64,000 bases of DNA from Mactromeris polynyma (GCA_032209605.1 JASFXZ010000001.1:33112619-33176618); one strand, 5' to 3'. Positions 1-11,100 are shown, counted from the first letter of the stretch. Numbers and translations are program-made. Notes: generated by a model not told the origin, from the sequence alone.

Positions 1-324
1 TTAATGTTATACAAATTTATTCACTGATTGATAATTCCTACCCAGATATTATGAAATCCATGAAGAAAATAATTCAACCAAAACCGTCATGGTTTTTACA
101 TACATTCATGTATATCACAATGTATTACGTATGGCAAAGGAATACATGACGGTACATATTTAACTTGTTTTTGTCGTCACCAACTTGTCATTCATTTTAT
201 TTGGATGTCTGACTTTTAATTACCCATTTCGTACTCTTTGTTCTGAATTAATTCATTCTGATCTTGGACCGCACAGACCCCCTAAAGCAATCCCAGGAGA
301 GCTCTTAGCATGGTTAGACCTGCA
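1..324. other. AT-rich DNA, nothing recognised
   Basis: No open frame of useful length, no repeat unit and no transposon end is seen here. The 37-bp array begins directly after it. Confidence 0.5.
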
Positions 325-1535
325 GCGGAGTATATAATGTCTAGCATGGTCACGAACTATAGCAGAGTTGATGCTGTTTAGCAAAGTTAAAAACTATACC
401 AGAGTTTATGATGTTAAGCATGGTTATACCCATAGTAGAGTTTATGATGTTTAGCACGGTTGAGACCAATAGTAGAGTTTATGCAGTTTAGAAAAATTAA
501 GAAATACACCAGTGTTTATGATGTTAAGCATGATTCAGACCAATAGTAGAGTTTATGATGTTGAGCACGGTTGAGACCAATAGTAGAGTTTATGATGTTA
601 AGCATGATTGAGACCAATAGTAGAGTTAATGCTGTTTAGCATGATTGAGACCAATAGCAGAGTTTATGCTGTTTAGCATGATTGAGACCAATAGTAGAGT
701 TAATGCTGTTTAGCATGATTGAGACCAATAGTAGAGTGTATGCTGTTTAGCATGATTGAGAACAATAGTAGAGTTAATGATGTTTAGCATGATTGAGACC
801 AATAGTAGTGTGTATGCTGTTTAGCATGATTGAGAACAATAGTAGAGTTTATGCTGTTTAGCATGATTGAGACCCATAGCAGAGTTAATGATGTTTAGCA
901 TGGTTAGGAGTATAGCAGAGTTTATTATCTTTATCAGTGTTGTGACATATAGCAGAGTTTATAATGTCTAGCATAGTTATGACTATTAGCTGAGTTTATG
1001 ATGTTTAGCAGCTTTATGAGCTATAGTAGAGTTTATGATGTTTAGCAGCTTTAAGACCTATAGTAGAGTTTATGACGTTTAGTAGCGTTATGAGCTATAG
1101 TAGAGTTTATGATGTTTAACATGGGTAAGACCTATAGCAGAGTTTATGAATGTTTGTCAGCATTTCGACATATAGCAGAGCTTATGCTGGATAGCATAGT
1201 TAAGATCTATAAGAGTTTATGAAGTTTAGAATGGTTAAGACCTATAGAAGAGTTTATGAAGTTTAGAATGGCTAAGACCTATTGAAGAGGTTATGAAGTT
1301 TAGAATGGATAAGACCTATAGAAGAGTTTATGAAGTTTAGAATGGTTAAGACCTATAGCAGAGTTTATGAAGTTTAGAATGATTAAGACCTATAGAAGAG
1401 TTTATGAAGTTTAGAATGATTAAGACCTATAGAAGAGTTTATGAAGTTTAGAATGATTATGACCTATAGCAGAGTTTATGAAGTTTAGAATGATTAAGAC
1501 CAATAGAAGAGTTTATGAAGTATAGCACAATTAAA
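325..1535. repeat. 37-bp tandem array (about 32 units)
   Basis: Degenerate head-to-tail units built around 'gagaccaatagtagagttta' followed by 'tgctgtttagcatgatt'. The spacing of successive 'agagtttatg' boxes is about 37 bp. The centre (about 540-900) is most regular. The right part (about 1200-1530) is a sub-family with 'gaagtttagaatg' in place of 'gctgtttagcatg'. Stops occur in all frames, so this is a minisatellite and not a coding repeat. The unit variants are grouped along the array, which is what local unequal exchange or slippage produces. Confidence 0.9.
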
Positions 1536-1673
1536 TTAAGTAAGGAGTTCACATTTGTATTGAAAAAGAACTACTTGATGGCCAAGGTGCAGGCTTTGGC
1601 AAATGAAGTCAAATCAAATATTGAGGCATGGGGTAATGAAATGTAATTAACAAGTTTAATTCACAAGAAACCC

Positions 1674-1830
1674 AAATGAAGCATGAAATAAACAGAATTG
1701 TTGTATGTTTCGGTGCAAGATGGAAAGTATTTCACCTACGCCAATCGTGAAAATATTGCATGGGTTGCTTACTTGTTGAAATAACTTTTGATCTTACACC
1801 AAAACATACAAATATTCTCTATTTATTAGT
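1674..1830. mobile_element. Foldback MITE, family A, copy 1
   Basis: The ends are inverted copies of each other: the left end carries 'tgtatgtttcggtgcaagat' and the right end 'atcttacaccaaaacataca', with imperfect inverted repeats of roughly 45 bp around a short centre. A second copy with the same ends lies at 3819-4000. No coding capacity. A non-autonomous DNA transposon is inferred from structure and copy number; the autonomous family is not identified. Confidence 0.75.
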
Positions 1831-1839
1831 GTGAAATTA

Positions 1840-2220
1840 TATACATATGTTTAAAGGTATGTGCCCGGCATCAATACAGCTTTGTCAGAGATTTACAACT
1901 ACAATGTACATGTATAATCTTGTTGTATTATGTCTATAAATGTTTCTGTTTTAATAATTAACTAATACATCAATTATCATATTCAAATAGAATGTTTTGA
2001 AACATATTTTTGTTCAATATATGCTTGAGCAAATATTTATTGAATATGTTCTAAGTTGTATTTAGTTTTCTTTGAAGAATGTATTATCGATCACCAGTAT
2101 ATTTGACAGTAACTGTAAATATATATTAATTTACTAGTTATCAAGTGATATATTATTCTAACCTAGTACATGTAATTGTAATTTTTATAATAAATTTAAT
2201 GCCAAGATTTCCAGGAATTT
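1840..2220. other. AT-rich DNA, nothing recognised
   Basis: A/T-dense sequence with no repeat unit, open frame or element end that I can support. Confidence 0.4.
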
Positions 2221-2221
2221 G

Positions 2222-2400
2222 TGTATTATCATTTAAAATGAACATACCTTAAGTTAAGTTGATGTTTGGTGTTGCCAACAACAAGCACCTTTGTAAGGCA
2301 ATGAGATATTTCTATAAGCCACGATCGAAATTTTAAAGATCAATTGAATTCTTGACACAATTTGGAGGGATGAAAATGAAAAGTCTATACGAGAGCGCTG
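2222..2400. repeat. Left part of a longer dispersed repeat (partner at 7690-7810)
   Basis: Shares 'cttaagttaagttgatgttt', 'ggtgttgccaa' and a following 'gagggatgaaaatgaaaa' with the same order of motifs at 7690-7810 ('ccttaagtttagttaatgtt', 'cggtgttgccaa', 'gaggggtgaaagtgaaaa'). In this copy the continuation of the repeat is found only after about 740 bp, at 3140-3665, because other sequence including two MITEs separates the halves. Identity of the repeat is unknown. Confidence 0.65.
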
Positions 2401-2645
2401 CTATGGGATTTACAACCTCTTCTGTAAGTGATGTCATTTCAAGAAAACGCAACATGTCATGTCAATATTTGCAAACAAGATACAATGTTTACTCTCTAGG
2501 GTCACTTCGTTTCCATTGCAATATGGGACAAAGATTGCTTACTGTCAGTACATGGTGATGTCACATGTGATGTTTTATGTAAATGACCTCACTTAAAGAA
2601 GAGGTTGAAATTCATACAGCAGTGCTCATAATTATGCTGCTTGAT

Positions 2646-2830
2646 CTACAGTAAAACCTCACAAAAAGACCACCTCAATAGTAAGACCACCTCATTATTG
2701 AGACCATATTTTCAGGGACCAGTTTTCAATTTTTCATCCACATTTTAACTAAATAAAAATCAGACCTCCTTATTGATAAGACCAATTTTCTTGAGAACCA
2801 ATGGTGGTCTAATTTAGGTTTCACAGTATA
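2646..2830. mobile_element. MITE, family B, copy 1
   Basis: The left end is 'tacagtaaaacctcac' and the right end is 'aggtttcacagta', its imperfect reverse complement. The interior repeats 'agaccacctca' in one orientation and 'ggtggtct' near the other end. Related copies lie at 4755-4935 and 58678-58843, all about 165-185 bp, with a partial relative at 11015-11100. It is a short palindromic non-autonomous DNA transposon without coding capacity. Confidence 0.8.
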
Positions 2831-2835
2831 TGCAT

Positions 2836-3124
2836 ATAGAGTCTCAATCTCATTAAAATCAGCTCCAGTCGCACACTCCTATACTATATGCTAACTGGAT
2901 CTGATGACTGCACAATACAGGTCACATTCTTGTGACCTTTGAGTAGCCAATCAAATCGTCGACTGCAAATTTCTGTGGTTTAGAGTTATGAATATTCGTT
3001 GATCTCAGACGAGCTCCGTAAATTCTATTTGAGCGTAGATCATGCATATCTATTTTAGATCCTAACAGCAGAAAGTAATGGAGCTAAAGTTAGGGGCTGA
3101 TTTCAATGAGATTGATAGAGTCTT
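2836..3124. mobile_element. MITE, family C, with about 30-bp terminal inverted repeats
   Basis: The left end reads 'tagagtctcaatctcatt' then 'aaaatcagctcc'. The right end reads 'ggggctgatttcaatgagat' then 'tgatagagtc', its reverse complement with few mismatches. The 230-bp centre has no open frame. It lies immediately beside the family B MITE. Terminal repeats of this kind ('ctgatttcaatgagat') are, from memory, common in molluscan genomes. Confidence 0.75.
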
Positions 3125-3139
3125 AAAGACTAGCTTAAC

Positions 3140-3665
3140 TCAATTTGATTATCACCAGAATTTTGACAACAAATATTAACTAACAGAGCTAACCCACCAT
3201 TTTGTATTTACATTTTTTACATTTTATATTATACCATAGTGCAGGTTTACCTCATTACTGACACACAGGGAGTGGTAGCAAATTGTATAGTGATTGTTAC
3301 CTCCCTTGCCATTTCTTCCTTGAGCATAATTTAGTAGGAAATACTCAGAATATCATTTTAATTTTTACAAATCTTTAAGATAATAGCATTTATTCTGGTG
3401 GATTAGCTCTTTTGGTTAATATTTCCTGTTTATATGATGGATTATGTGACAGTCTAACTTACCATGTGATGTGTGTCAGCATCTCAGCACCAGAAACCGC
3501 TCTCAACAATGACTATCATATACACAAACATATCATTGAATGGAGACCTGAAAGTAAAGGAGGAATTTTGTTACATATCTACAGCCATCAATTTCATTAA
3601 AATCCTCACAGCTCAATGTTGCAGGGCAGACCCCTTCCCCTTGCACACTTTCTTCGAATAAATTA
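3140..3665. repeat. Right part of a longer dispersed repeat (partner at 7870-8190)
   Basis: Motifs in order: 'ctaacagagctaaccca', 'ggtggattagctctttt', 'tatgtgacagt', 'ctcaacaatgac', 'gagacctgaaagtaaagga' and 'cctcacagctcaat'. The same order occurs at 7890-8165. The first two are inverted copies ('agagctaaccca' against 'tggattagctct'), so the unit contains a foldback. Short open frames here are in two different phases and are not conserved with the partner, so I do not call a gene. Confidence 0.65.
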
Positions 3666-3818
3666 CGCAATTCCTTACTTACATCTGAAATGTTTGTCTG
3701 TGAAATTATCAAAAAGATAATGACAACATATAAACGGCGTCATGTAAAAAATTGAGGTATTGAACGGAAATTTGAAGTAATTAATAAGTGTAAAAAATAA
3801 AAAGGACGAAAATGATGC

Positions 3819-4000
3819 ATGAAATAAATAGAACATCTGTATGTTTCGGTGTGAGATCGAGTCATTTCACCTCATGAGTATCTGACTTAAATTTTCACTT
3901 GCGGTTATGTCACTTTCGATAATATTCTCTCTGCTGCTCACTCAGTGAAATAACTTTCGATCTTACATGGAAACACACAAATATCCACTATTTAATCATG
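3819..4000. mobile_element. Foldback MITE, family A, copy 2
   Basis: Begins 'catgaaataaatagaaca' and ends 'ccactatttaatcatg', with inner inverted pairs 'tgtatgtttcggtgtgagat' and 'atcttacatggaaacacaca'. The centre differs from copy 1 at 1674-1830, while the ends agree. No coding capacity. Confidence 0.8.
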
Positions 4001-4754
4001 ATTCTTGTAAAAATGTGAACATTTTACAGTCGCAAAAATGTCTATAAATAAAAAAAAACAGAAATATTGTTGCAAACATTTCTAGGTTACCAGTATTCAT
4101 ATATCCTTTCCTCTACCACTGCTACCTAATACAGACCATGCAATGGGGTCTTGAGATCTATATTTATTATATAATATTATGAAAACACAAAGTATGCACA
4201 ATGCTATATATTGGGTGGGTGGGAAAGTTTAATGCAGTCTAATGCGATCGCGAGTCGTGGACCCCTCTCATCGCGTTGTAATGGAGTTGCAGTGTACTAT
4301 CATACACCAAAGCAGTACCACAGCATTTATTTAAACATAACATGAGAATCACTTATAATCCCACAGTGCAGAACTTCAGCTAATTTGGACATATTTGTAC
4401 TTTCAAAGCCAGCAGAAGACACCAATGACTAATTACAGAAATGTAATATCACTTTCAATCTAGTCAATACATAATTATACTCATACAGAACACTTATATG
4501 ACATATTTACCTACACTAAATTATAATACTTGTTTTAAACATAAATTATGAAGATTGTTATGGTAATATTGTAATTATGATATTCGGGCTTTAGTATGCT
4601 GTTAAAAACTGGTTAATTTGCTAAAAATTATCACTGCCATTTGATATTTAACCCATTTCTTTATTCTAGCCATTTTAGATCTATGAACAATTGTGAAGAA
4701 GATTGTATTGCCTGGTTCAGAATAATCTTGGCAGCTCTTAATTAAAATACTTGA
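4001..4754. other. No gene recognised
   Basis: AT-rich sequence. A GC-richer island near 4205-4280 ('gcgatcgcgagtcgtgg') stands out but has no open frame or repeat partner that I can see. Confidence 0.4.
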
Positions 4755-4935
4755 ACAGTAAAACCTCACTTAAAGACCACCTCAATAACAAAACCACCTC
4801 AAAATTAAGCATACAACTTTCAAGTCCATTGTCACCATTTTGCTCTTTATTCAACCTCAGTATTAAGACCAACTCAAAAAGAAGACCCGTTTTCAAGGGT
4901 CCCAAGGTGGTATTATTATAGAGGTTTTACTGTAC
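4755..4935. mobile_element. MITE, family B, copy 2
   Basis: The best preserved of the three copies: ends 'acagtaaaacctcactt' and 'tagaggttttactgt' are exact inverted copies over the outer 13 bp. The interior carries 'aagaccacctcaa' and 'cccaaggtggt', again inverted. Non-coding. Confidence 0.85.
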
Positions 4936-5049
4936 TTTATTGATATAGCATTTCATGTATTAAACCCATACCCAATGACAGTAATCAAGAATGGGAAGAA
5001 TATATGCATTATAGTACATTAATTTGGCTCCATCAGTTAGATCATACCA

Positions 5050-5230
5050 GAATCCGTTCATGAACTGATGAACTCTTTATGAACATTCATGAAATGTTAA
5101 TGAATAGTCATGAACTGTCCTTCACTGTCCACCAAACATCCATTAAAACAAATTCATGTACCCAATGTCATTAATTAATTTCTAGCATTAAAACTAGTTC
5201 ATGAACCAAAGTTCATTAATTTTGATGAAT
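5050..5230. repeat. Degenerate 'ttcatgaa' repeat tract
   Basis: Multiple 'gttcatgaac', 'cattcatgaa' and 'agtcatgaact' motifs at irregular 25-35 bp spacing. Similar tracts occur at 7100-7195 and 59690-59820, and the 31-bp array at 48900-49945 uses a related 'gttcata' core. It may be a decayed minisatellite; the mariner at 5300 lies next to it. Confidence 0.5.
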
Positions 5231-5299
5231 TGTTTAACCACTTAACATGATAATTTCTCAAAAACACAGTTATTTTATGTACTCAGTGATTGACTACAG

Positions 5300-5331
5300 T
5301 ACGAGGGGCATTTTATTATTAGTGGCAACGA
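5300..5331 (+). repeat. Left terminal inverted repeat of the mariner
   Basis: About 31 bp, starting 'cgaggggcattttatta' after the TA. It pairs with 6602-6636 except for a 1-2 bp length difference and a few substitutions. In mariners this is where the transposase N-terminal domain binds. Confidence 0.88.
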
Positions 5332-5494
5332 TCCAATATTTTATCGATTTTCATGTGCATCCACTAGTGTAGCATACCGATGGAAAGAGTATTGATTTTT
5401 CCGTTCACCTGGCAAAAAATTACACGAGAATCACGTGCAAATGAACTTTAAAATGAAGTTTGAAATAGCGTGGTACATTATAGTGGCTATAAAA

Positions 5495-6579
5495 ATGGCT
5501 GAAGCTAATAGCGATTTTCGCGAGGAGCAAAGGGCGTATTGCTAAATATGTGGATTGCTTGGCTTGAGCGCTTTAGATATTCAATCTGATTTAGTCAAGG
5601 TATATGGAGAAAGTGCTCTTCCATATCGCACAGTTGCCCGGTGGGTTTCTCTCTTTAAAGATGGCAGATCTAACATTAAAGATGAGGCCCGTCCAGGGCG
5701 CCCAGAATCTGCAGTGTCTGACAAAGACATCTGCACTGTAAAAGATATAATAGAAACAGATGCCAGATGTACTGTTGAACAGATCGGGGAGATATCGGGT
5801 CTCAATTCGTCATGGGTTTTCTTGATTTTAAAGGAAAAGTTAAACATACACAAGGTTTGTGCGCGCTGGATACCGCACTTGCTCACCCCTGAGCAGAAGA
5901 GGGAGCGGGTAGAGAAAGCTTCGGCTCTTCTCACTATGTTTAGAAATAAAGACCCCAGGCGCCTCAAAGAAAATGTAACAGGTGATGAAACATGGCTGTA
6001 CTTTTTTGAGCCTGCCACTAAAGAAAATAACAAAATGTGGATAGGTGAAAATAATCAACGGCCTGTAATTGCACGGCGCAGTAGAAGTGTCAGACGCGTT
6101 ATGTATGCCCTGTTTTTCGATTCCGATGGAATTGTGGCCCAAATCCCAGTCCCTGAACGCAGAAGTGTTACTGGTATATTATACAAAGAAAATATACTAC
6201 CGGCTGTTGTTAACTATTACACAACAAAGCGCCCACGGACAGGGGTCCGCGGCATCAAGTTGCTACATGACAATGCACCAGCACATCGTTCAGCTGTAGT
6301 ACAAGATGATCTGAAGGAGCATCATATTCATGTTTTATCACACCCTCCATATAGCCCAGATCTCTCTCCCTGTGACTTTTGGTTGAACCCATATATTAAA
6401 TCATGCTTGTGAGGGCGCCTCTTTGAAACGCCGTAGGCAGCGCGTTATATCAGTGTATAAACAGTATACCCAAAGAACGCTTTAAAGGTGCATTTTCTGA
6501 GTGGCTAATTCGACTTGAAAAGTGTGTACAGTCGCAGGGAGAGTACTTTGAAGGTCTCAAAAAGTCATTTATGGGTTAA
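5495..6579 (+). pseudogene. Mariner DD34D transposase, inactivated
   Basis: The protein catalyses cut-and-paste transposition at TA sites. The likely start is ATG 5495, followed by an in-frame TAA at 5543-5545. From 5555 a frame of 285 codons runs open to TGA at 6410-6412. Counting from 5555, helix-turn-helix regions cover about residues 20-105, joined by a GRP-type linker (PGRPES near 47). The catalytic core has GDETW (Asp144), LLHDNAPAH (Asp239) and SPCDFW (Asp274). There are 34 residues between the last two acids, which is the DD34D spacing of mariners. 'WIPHLLT' near 105 matches the family's WVPHxL linker. After the TGA, GRLFET remains in frame. A frameshift near 6430 then moves the C-terminus (IPKERF, FSEWL, GEYFEG) to another frame, ending at TAA 6577-6579. 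All three catalytic acids are intact, and two stops plus one frameshift inactivate it. Confidence 0.92.
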
Positions 6580-6601
6580 TGATAGGGGTTTGAATAACCC
6601 G

Positions 6602-6636
6602 CCACTGTTGCCATTACTTATCAAATGCCCCTCGTA
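6602..6636 (+). repeat. Right terminal inverted repeat of the mariner
   Basis: Ends '...aaatgcccctcgta'; reverse complement of the left end at 5300-5331. It starts about 22 bp after the displaced transposase stop, which is the compact layout of mariners. Confidence 0.88.
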
Positions 6637-6909
6637 TTTAAGCTTTTGATGTAAAGGTTTACTTACAGTGGTCGTTTATTAATGGAACAGTCTTCATTTT
6701 AATTGATACATTTTGTGTCATTGCTATAAGCAACCATTTACGGCTTAGACTATTAACATTCTGTAATAGTGACGATGGAATTCACATTCCACAAACAGCT
6801 GATAAGAGCTGACTGACCATTCTGTATATTGTTTCCTCAGTATCTTTTCAATTGAATTTGTTTAAATAACCCCCTACTAATAGCTGTCTTCATTTAACAG
6901 CTCCATAGT

Positions 6910-7092
6910 CAGTGCAGTCCTTGGTTTCACTGCAAGCGACTGAAAGCTTCCCCACTTGAATCAGCAGTGGGAGGTGAATGACCTCAGAAAGATTCTTAGA
7001 TCAAATCACGACAGTGACCGTAGCTGGACGGACCCAGGATTGAACCGGGTCCTTCAGGCTGGTAGTCTAGCTTGCTACTGACCACGCCAGAT
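6910..7092 (-). mobile_element. tRNA-derived SINE, copy 1
   Basis: On the minus strand the 5' part has tRNA-like pol III promoter boxes: an A-box-like 'tggtcagtagcaag' near 7080 and a B-box 'ggttcaatcc' near 7043, matching the GGTTCRANYCC consensus. The body, read on the plus strand, contains 'gcttccccacttgaatcag' and 'gaatgacctcag'. These are shared with copies at 10075-10240 and 15325-15400. SINEs have no gene and depend on a LINE for retroposition. The family name is not known to me. Confidence 0.72.
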
Positions 7093-7099
7093 TTAAACC

Positions 7100-7195
7100 C
7101 ATTGAAATGCATTCATGAATAGTTCATGAACTGTGCATAAACATTGTGTAAATTTATCCATGAGCTTGATGAACTTGAATGTCCAAGAACTTAAA
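7100..7195. repeat. Degenerate 'ttcatgaa' repeat tract
   Basis: Contains 'cattcatgaatagttcatga' and 'gatgaacttgaa', like the tract at 5050-5230. The mariner and a SINE lie between the two tracts, so they may be halves of one older repeat. Confidence 0.45.
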
Positions 7196-7234
7196 TATTA
7201 TATTTCAAATGTACAATTTTGACCTATTTATGAA

Positions 7235-7610
7235 CAGACCAAAATTATTTATGTAACGGAAGAGGACCACCTAAGGATCATTACTGTAAAGTTTGATCAA
7301 AATCCATTCAAGGGTTTAAGAGGAGATGACGTTTATAGTTTCCACTATATACATATAGGATCATTCCTGTGAAGTTTGGTCAAAATCCATTGAGTAGTTT
7401 AGGAGATGTTGTTTATAGTTTCCACTATATACATTTAGGGAACATGGTCCCGCCCCTGGCAGCCATGTTTTTTTGACGGAACTTAATAATTTATGCAATC
7501 TTGTACGATGACCACTATAGACAATGCTACACACAAAATATCAGAGCTCTAGACATTAAGGTTTTGGACAAGAAGATTTTCAAAGTTTACATATTTTACT
7601 AAATTTTCAC
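7235..7610. repeat. Dispersed repeat ('gaccacctaaggatcatt' family), copy 1
   Basis: Contains 'gaggaccacctaaggatcat', 'tgaagtttggtcaaaatcca', 'ccctggcagccatgtttt' and 'gctctagacattaaggtttt'. The same blocks in the same order are found twice at 25725-26395. There is an internal partial duplication here: 'tagtttccactatatacat' occurs twice, 90 bp apart. No coding capacity. The family is one I recall as common in bivalves. Confidence 0.75.
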
Positions 7611-7689
7611 GGTTACAATTTAACGACTTATTTTGATTTGCTAATATAGTGAAAATTGGATACAAGCAAAATAATGATATATGCTGTCC

Positions 7690-8190
7690 ATTTAAAATAG
7701 AATTTTAACCTAAGATATAGTCCTTAAGTTTAGTTAATGTTCGGTGTTGCCAATAGCCTAGTGCTTTGCTTATTCAATTGAATATTTTGAGGGGTGAAAG
7801 TGAAAAAGTCTATATGAATATAGAATGTTATAGACAGAGTATTGCTTTCATCCCTCAATCAGCAGAATCACCACAATAAAATATTGACTAACAGAGCTAA
7901 CCAATATGAGGCATAAGTATCAATGCTGGTGGGTTAGCTCTTTCATCAGTATTTGTTGTTCATATGTAGAATTCTGTGACAGTTTTATTTAACTCACCAT
8001 GAAATGTATCCCAGGATCTCCGCACAAGACATGTTTCTCAACAATGACCAGCAGATACACCAACAAATAATGAATGTAGACCTGAAATTAAAGAAGTAAA
8101 TTTGTTACACAATTTTCATTAAATAGTTAACAAAGAAATCCTTCCAGCTCAATTTCGGCATGCAGACGACTCCAACAGAATTTGTCCAAT
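7690..8190. repeat. Dispersed repeat, uninterrupted partner of 2222-2400 plus 3140-3665
   Basis: Carries in one 500-bp block the motifs that in the other copy are split by about 740 bp. This copy also contains the hairpin at 7787-7858. No open frame is conserved between copies. The nature of the element is unknown. Confidence 0.65.
7787..7858. repeat. Short foldback 'ttgaggggtgaaag' element, copy 1
   Basis: Begins 'ttgaggggtgaaagtgaaaa' and ends 'attgctttcatccctcaa', an inverted pair around a 30-bp centre. The same structure occurs at 14736-14807. A half copy is visible near 13170 ('ttcgcttccacccctcaata') and a related start near 2362. It is a very small hairpin MITE or a mobile hairpin. Confidence 0.7.
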
Positions 8191-10074
8191 TACATCATGT
8201 AATTCTATATCTCACATTTATAACATAACATACAAAGAAGAGTGGTAATAATTTTGATAACTCACTTGTGAAATAACAACTCATGTGCGTGACATCACAA
8301 CAAAACAATCGAGACAAAGGTGCACTCAATGATGTTGATATTGTTAAATATGCGTTCTGTACCAAGTATGACATTTTCTTTCATTGGAAATTATTGTCTT
8401 CGAATACAATATGTGATATAATTATTTAAACTTGTATCATGTGGGCTGGAATAAAGGAACATGAAAAGGGCAGATAACAATGTGATCATTTAGGGCAGGC
8501 GGTCACTAAAGCAGATTTGACTGTATTTTACATGATTTAAACATGAATTAATTCATTTACAGTTTATTATACAAATATCATTTGTTTATTCCCATTGATG
8601 ACATACAGTAATTTAGAAACTATTCTATAAAAAAGTTTTAAGAAAATTCTATAAAAGAACAAACACATTTAATGGATTGGTATACCTCATCAACCAATTT
8701 AGGCATACCCAGTTTTCACTGCCTTTTAGCTGGCTTATTGAAGTGGATTGTCTCCCTTGAAAATGACTCATAAATCAATATCAAGTTTCCAGCTCTACCA
8801 GTTTTTATCAATGTAGATTATACAGCTTTATCTTATTACTAGAATATTTTAACAGTTTTACGAGTATTCTACAATTTCCTCTCTTTTATTTAGTGTAAAA
8901 ATATTTATTCAAACTAAAAATGTTCTTACTTTGAGTTTCACCTTTAATCACATAGACCATGTAGGAAAAATTGTCATTTTCCAAACGTTAAGGGGCCGAT
9001 TTAAAACTTTGCATGTTTTATGTCCACTACGACAGTTACTAGCTGTTCTTATAGACTAGTTTTCTGATCTTATAAATTTACTTTTAAATCGAGTGTGATA
9101 ATAGCAGTATATTCATTTTCACATATTATCAACATGCATACATAATTACAAAAAATATATCATTTATCTTACATTGAACTTTTTATTGTTGCCATTAATG
9201 TTAGAAAATTAACAAATTATTTATTTCTGTTAATTCCATAGTAAAGTCATTGTTGTTCAATAACCCTCAAGATTATATACTTAACACCATTAAAAATGCA
9301 ATTGTTTTAATATGGCTTCATTTTGTACATGGTGTTAAAAGCTACCAACTGTTACCGATGATTAAAATATTGTTAAAAAAGTATTGAACCTATGGACCAA
9401 TAATTCATATTTCATGATTGAATAAGTTCAGGAAATTGTGTTAGTGAATTAGTGTAGAATTATTACTTCTTTATGTCATGTTTTCAACGAAGCTGGGATG
9501 GTTAGGCCCTAACAATAATGATCAGGAGACATTAACTTCAAGAATATATTACATCAGTAATAGTATGGAGCCAATATCAATTATTTATTATCTACCATAT
9601 TTGACAGTTATCATTTTCAGGTAGATGGGAGACAATCTCATTTAGAGGAAATGGCTTTAACAAAACCACTTATCAACGAAGATTATTCTTGATATTTATC
9701 CAAGAAAGCCGCACATGGGTAAGGAGCCGAGAAGAAACAATTACGCACTTATAATATGACCCTCAAGCGTGACCTTGACCAAACATTGCTGGAACAAGCA
9801 GATTAATAACCTAGCAGATAGAAAATTGTATAAATATTGTCATATCCTTATAACAATTAACTGGAGAACATTATATCACAGTCAAAGGATCAATCTAAAT
9901 GTTTTATAACTTCAAAAATAGTTCATAGTGCTGATGGGTTAAGTATTTGTGCAATTTCATATGTATATAGATGATTTGTATGTTTTAATCAGGTTTTGCC
10001 AATTAATCAACAACTTTTTGGTATATGGTGGTGAGTTTCCATGGAATAAATTAACAACAAATACTAACTTGCCC
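8191..10074. other. No gene recognised; one partial dispersed repeat at about 9276-9440
   Basis: AT-rich, stop-dense in all frames. The segment 9276-9440 ('tatacttaacaccattaaaa' and 'ccaataattcatattt') is similar to 52430-52580, the left part of a foldback element there. Confidence 0.45.
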
Positions 10075-10240
10075 TTAGGCAAGCAGCTGACAACTTCCCC
10101 ACATGAATCAGACTTGGAGAACAAATGACAGTAGCCAAATGTCCGAGAAAAACATGACCTGCCCAGTCTGCTGGAATGGAACCCGGGCTTCCCAGGTAAC
10201 AGCCTATAGTGCTCTAACCAACGAGGTACCGTCAGTTATA
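10075..10240 (-). mobile_element. tRNA-derived SINE, copy 2
   Basis: On the minus strand the tRNA-like head reads 'tcgttggttagagcac' and then a B-box-like 'gggttccattcc'. On the plus strand the body carries 'aacttccccacatgaatcag', shared with copy 1 at 6910-7092. The short open frame over this copy is a by-product of the SINE and not a gene. Confidence 0.65.
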
Positions 10241-11010
10241 ACAAATGTCATTGTCCTGAGCAAATCTCTATGCTTATTGCAAGAACTTTTCACCTGGTTA
10301 GGCAATCAGGAAATGGTCTGCATACAGTGTTAGAAGCACTGACTTTGACCCAAGTAATCAAAATGTAGTCTCCATCTATGTACCAAGTTTTGTCACAATA
10401 TTTCATGTGAAGCAAGTATTGAGATCTATATCACTGTACAGTATGCTCATTGAGGTTTTTGCCAAGGAACACTCACCATTGTCATTTTGGGGCAGCATGT
10501 CCGCCAATTAACAGGTATAATGGCCAGCATTTTCATTTTAATATGGTGGCCTAGCATGTTCAATCGCAGTGTTCAGCCAACACAGAGATTTGCAATGTAC
10601 AGGAGTGGACACATTTGTACAACTGCCAGTGATTTTTTTAAAAGAATTTTACTGCCTGTGCCTTTTTAATTGGTAAAAGAGCCGCGATAAATACCAAATT
10701 TGGGAAAATCAGGTTATGGTTGTTTTGCTTATAAAAATAACTTTTCAGCTGTGGCTGGTGTTTGTTATACATATAAGGTGATGTAAGAGCAAAGATTCTT
10801 TTATAAAACGTTAAATACACAAAGACAGAAATTCAGTCAGAGGGGGGACAAATGAACAAAGAATTGGGAAAAAATGAAGATTTTTGGGGAAAATGGACAC
10901 TTTTTGATAGGGGGAAACAGCCTATATCCGGCAGTAAATTTAGAAAATCACAGAGACAAGGAGCTTGAGGTGTTTTAACTATCATAATTCATATTTTTGC
11001 CTTATATTCT
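10241..11010. other. No gene recognised
   Basis: AT-rich sequence with only short chance frames. A purine-rich run at 10840-10920 ('ggggggacaaatgaaca') has no repeat partner in the window. Confidence 0.4.
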
Positions 11011-11014
11011 TAGT

Positions 11015-11100
11015 ACAGTAGACATTGTAGTAAGAGACCACCCAAGGGACAGCCAAAAAGTGGTCACTTAATAAAGTGGTCTCTTAATAGATTGAGTACA
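11015..11100. repeat. MITE family B relative, partial
   Basis: 'gtaagagaccacccaaggga' followed by 'agtggtcacttaataaagtg' and 'gtctcttaat' repeats the inverted 'agaccacc'/'ggtggtct' theme of family B. The outer 'acagtaaaacctc' ends are not preserved. Confidence 0.45.

Larger units (their letters stand above)
5300..6636 (+). mobile_element. Near-complete mariner element with TIRs and TA target duplication
   Basis: The left end reads 'tacgaggggcattttatta' then 'ttagtggcaac'. The right end is its inverse, 'gttgccattacttatcaaat' then 'gcccctcgta'. Both ends abut TA, the target used by mariner elements. The total length of about 1.34 kb is usual for mariners. The single gene inside is a DD34D transposase on the plus strand and is broken, so this copy could not mobilise itself. 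The inverted repeats still match closely, so loss of function looks fairly recent. Confidence 0.93.

Noticed and set aside
5581..6142. Minus-strand frames of 150 and 100 codons opposite the mariner transposase
   Set aside because: They are antisense shadows of the plus-strand transposase, which has the recognised domains and catalytic residues.
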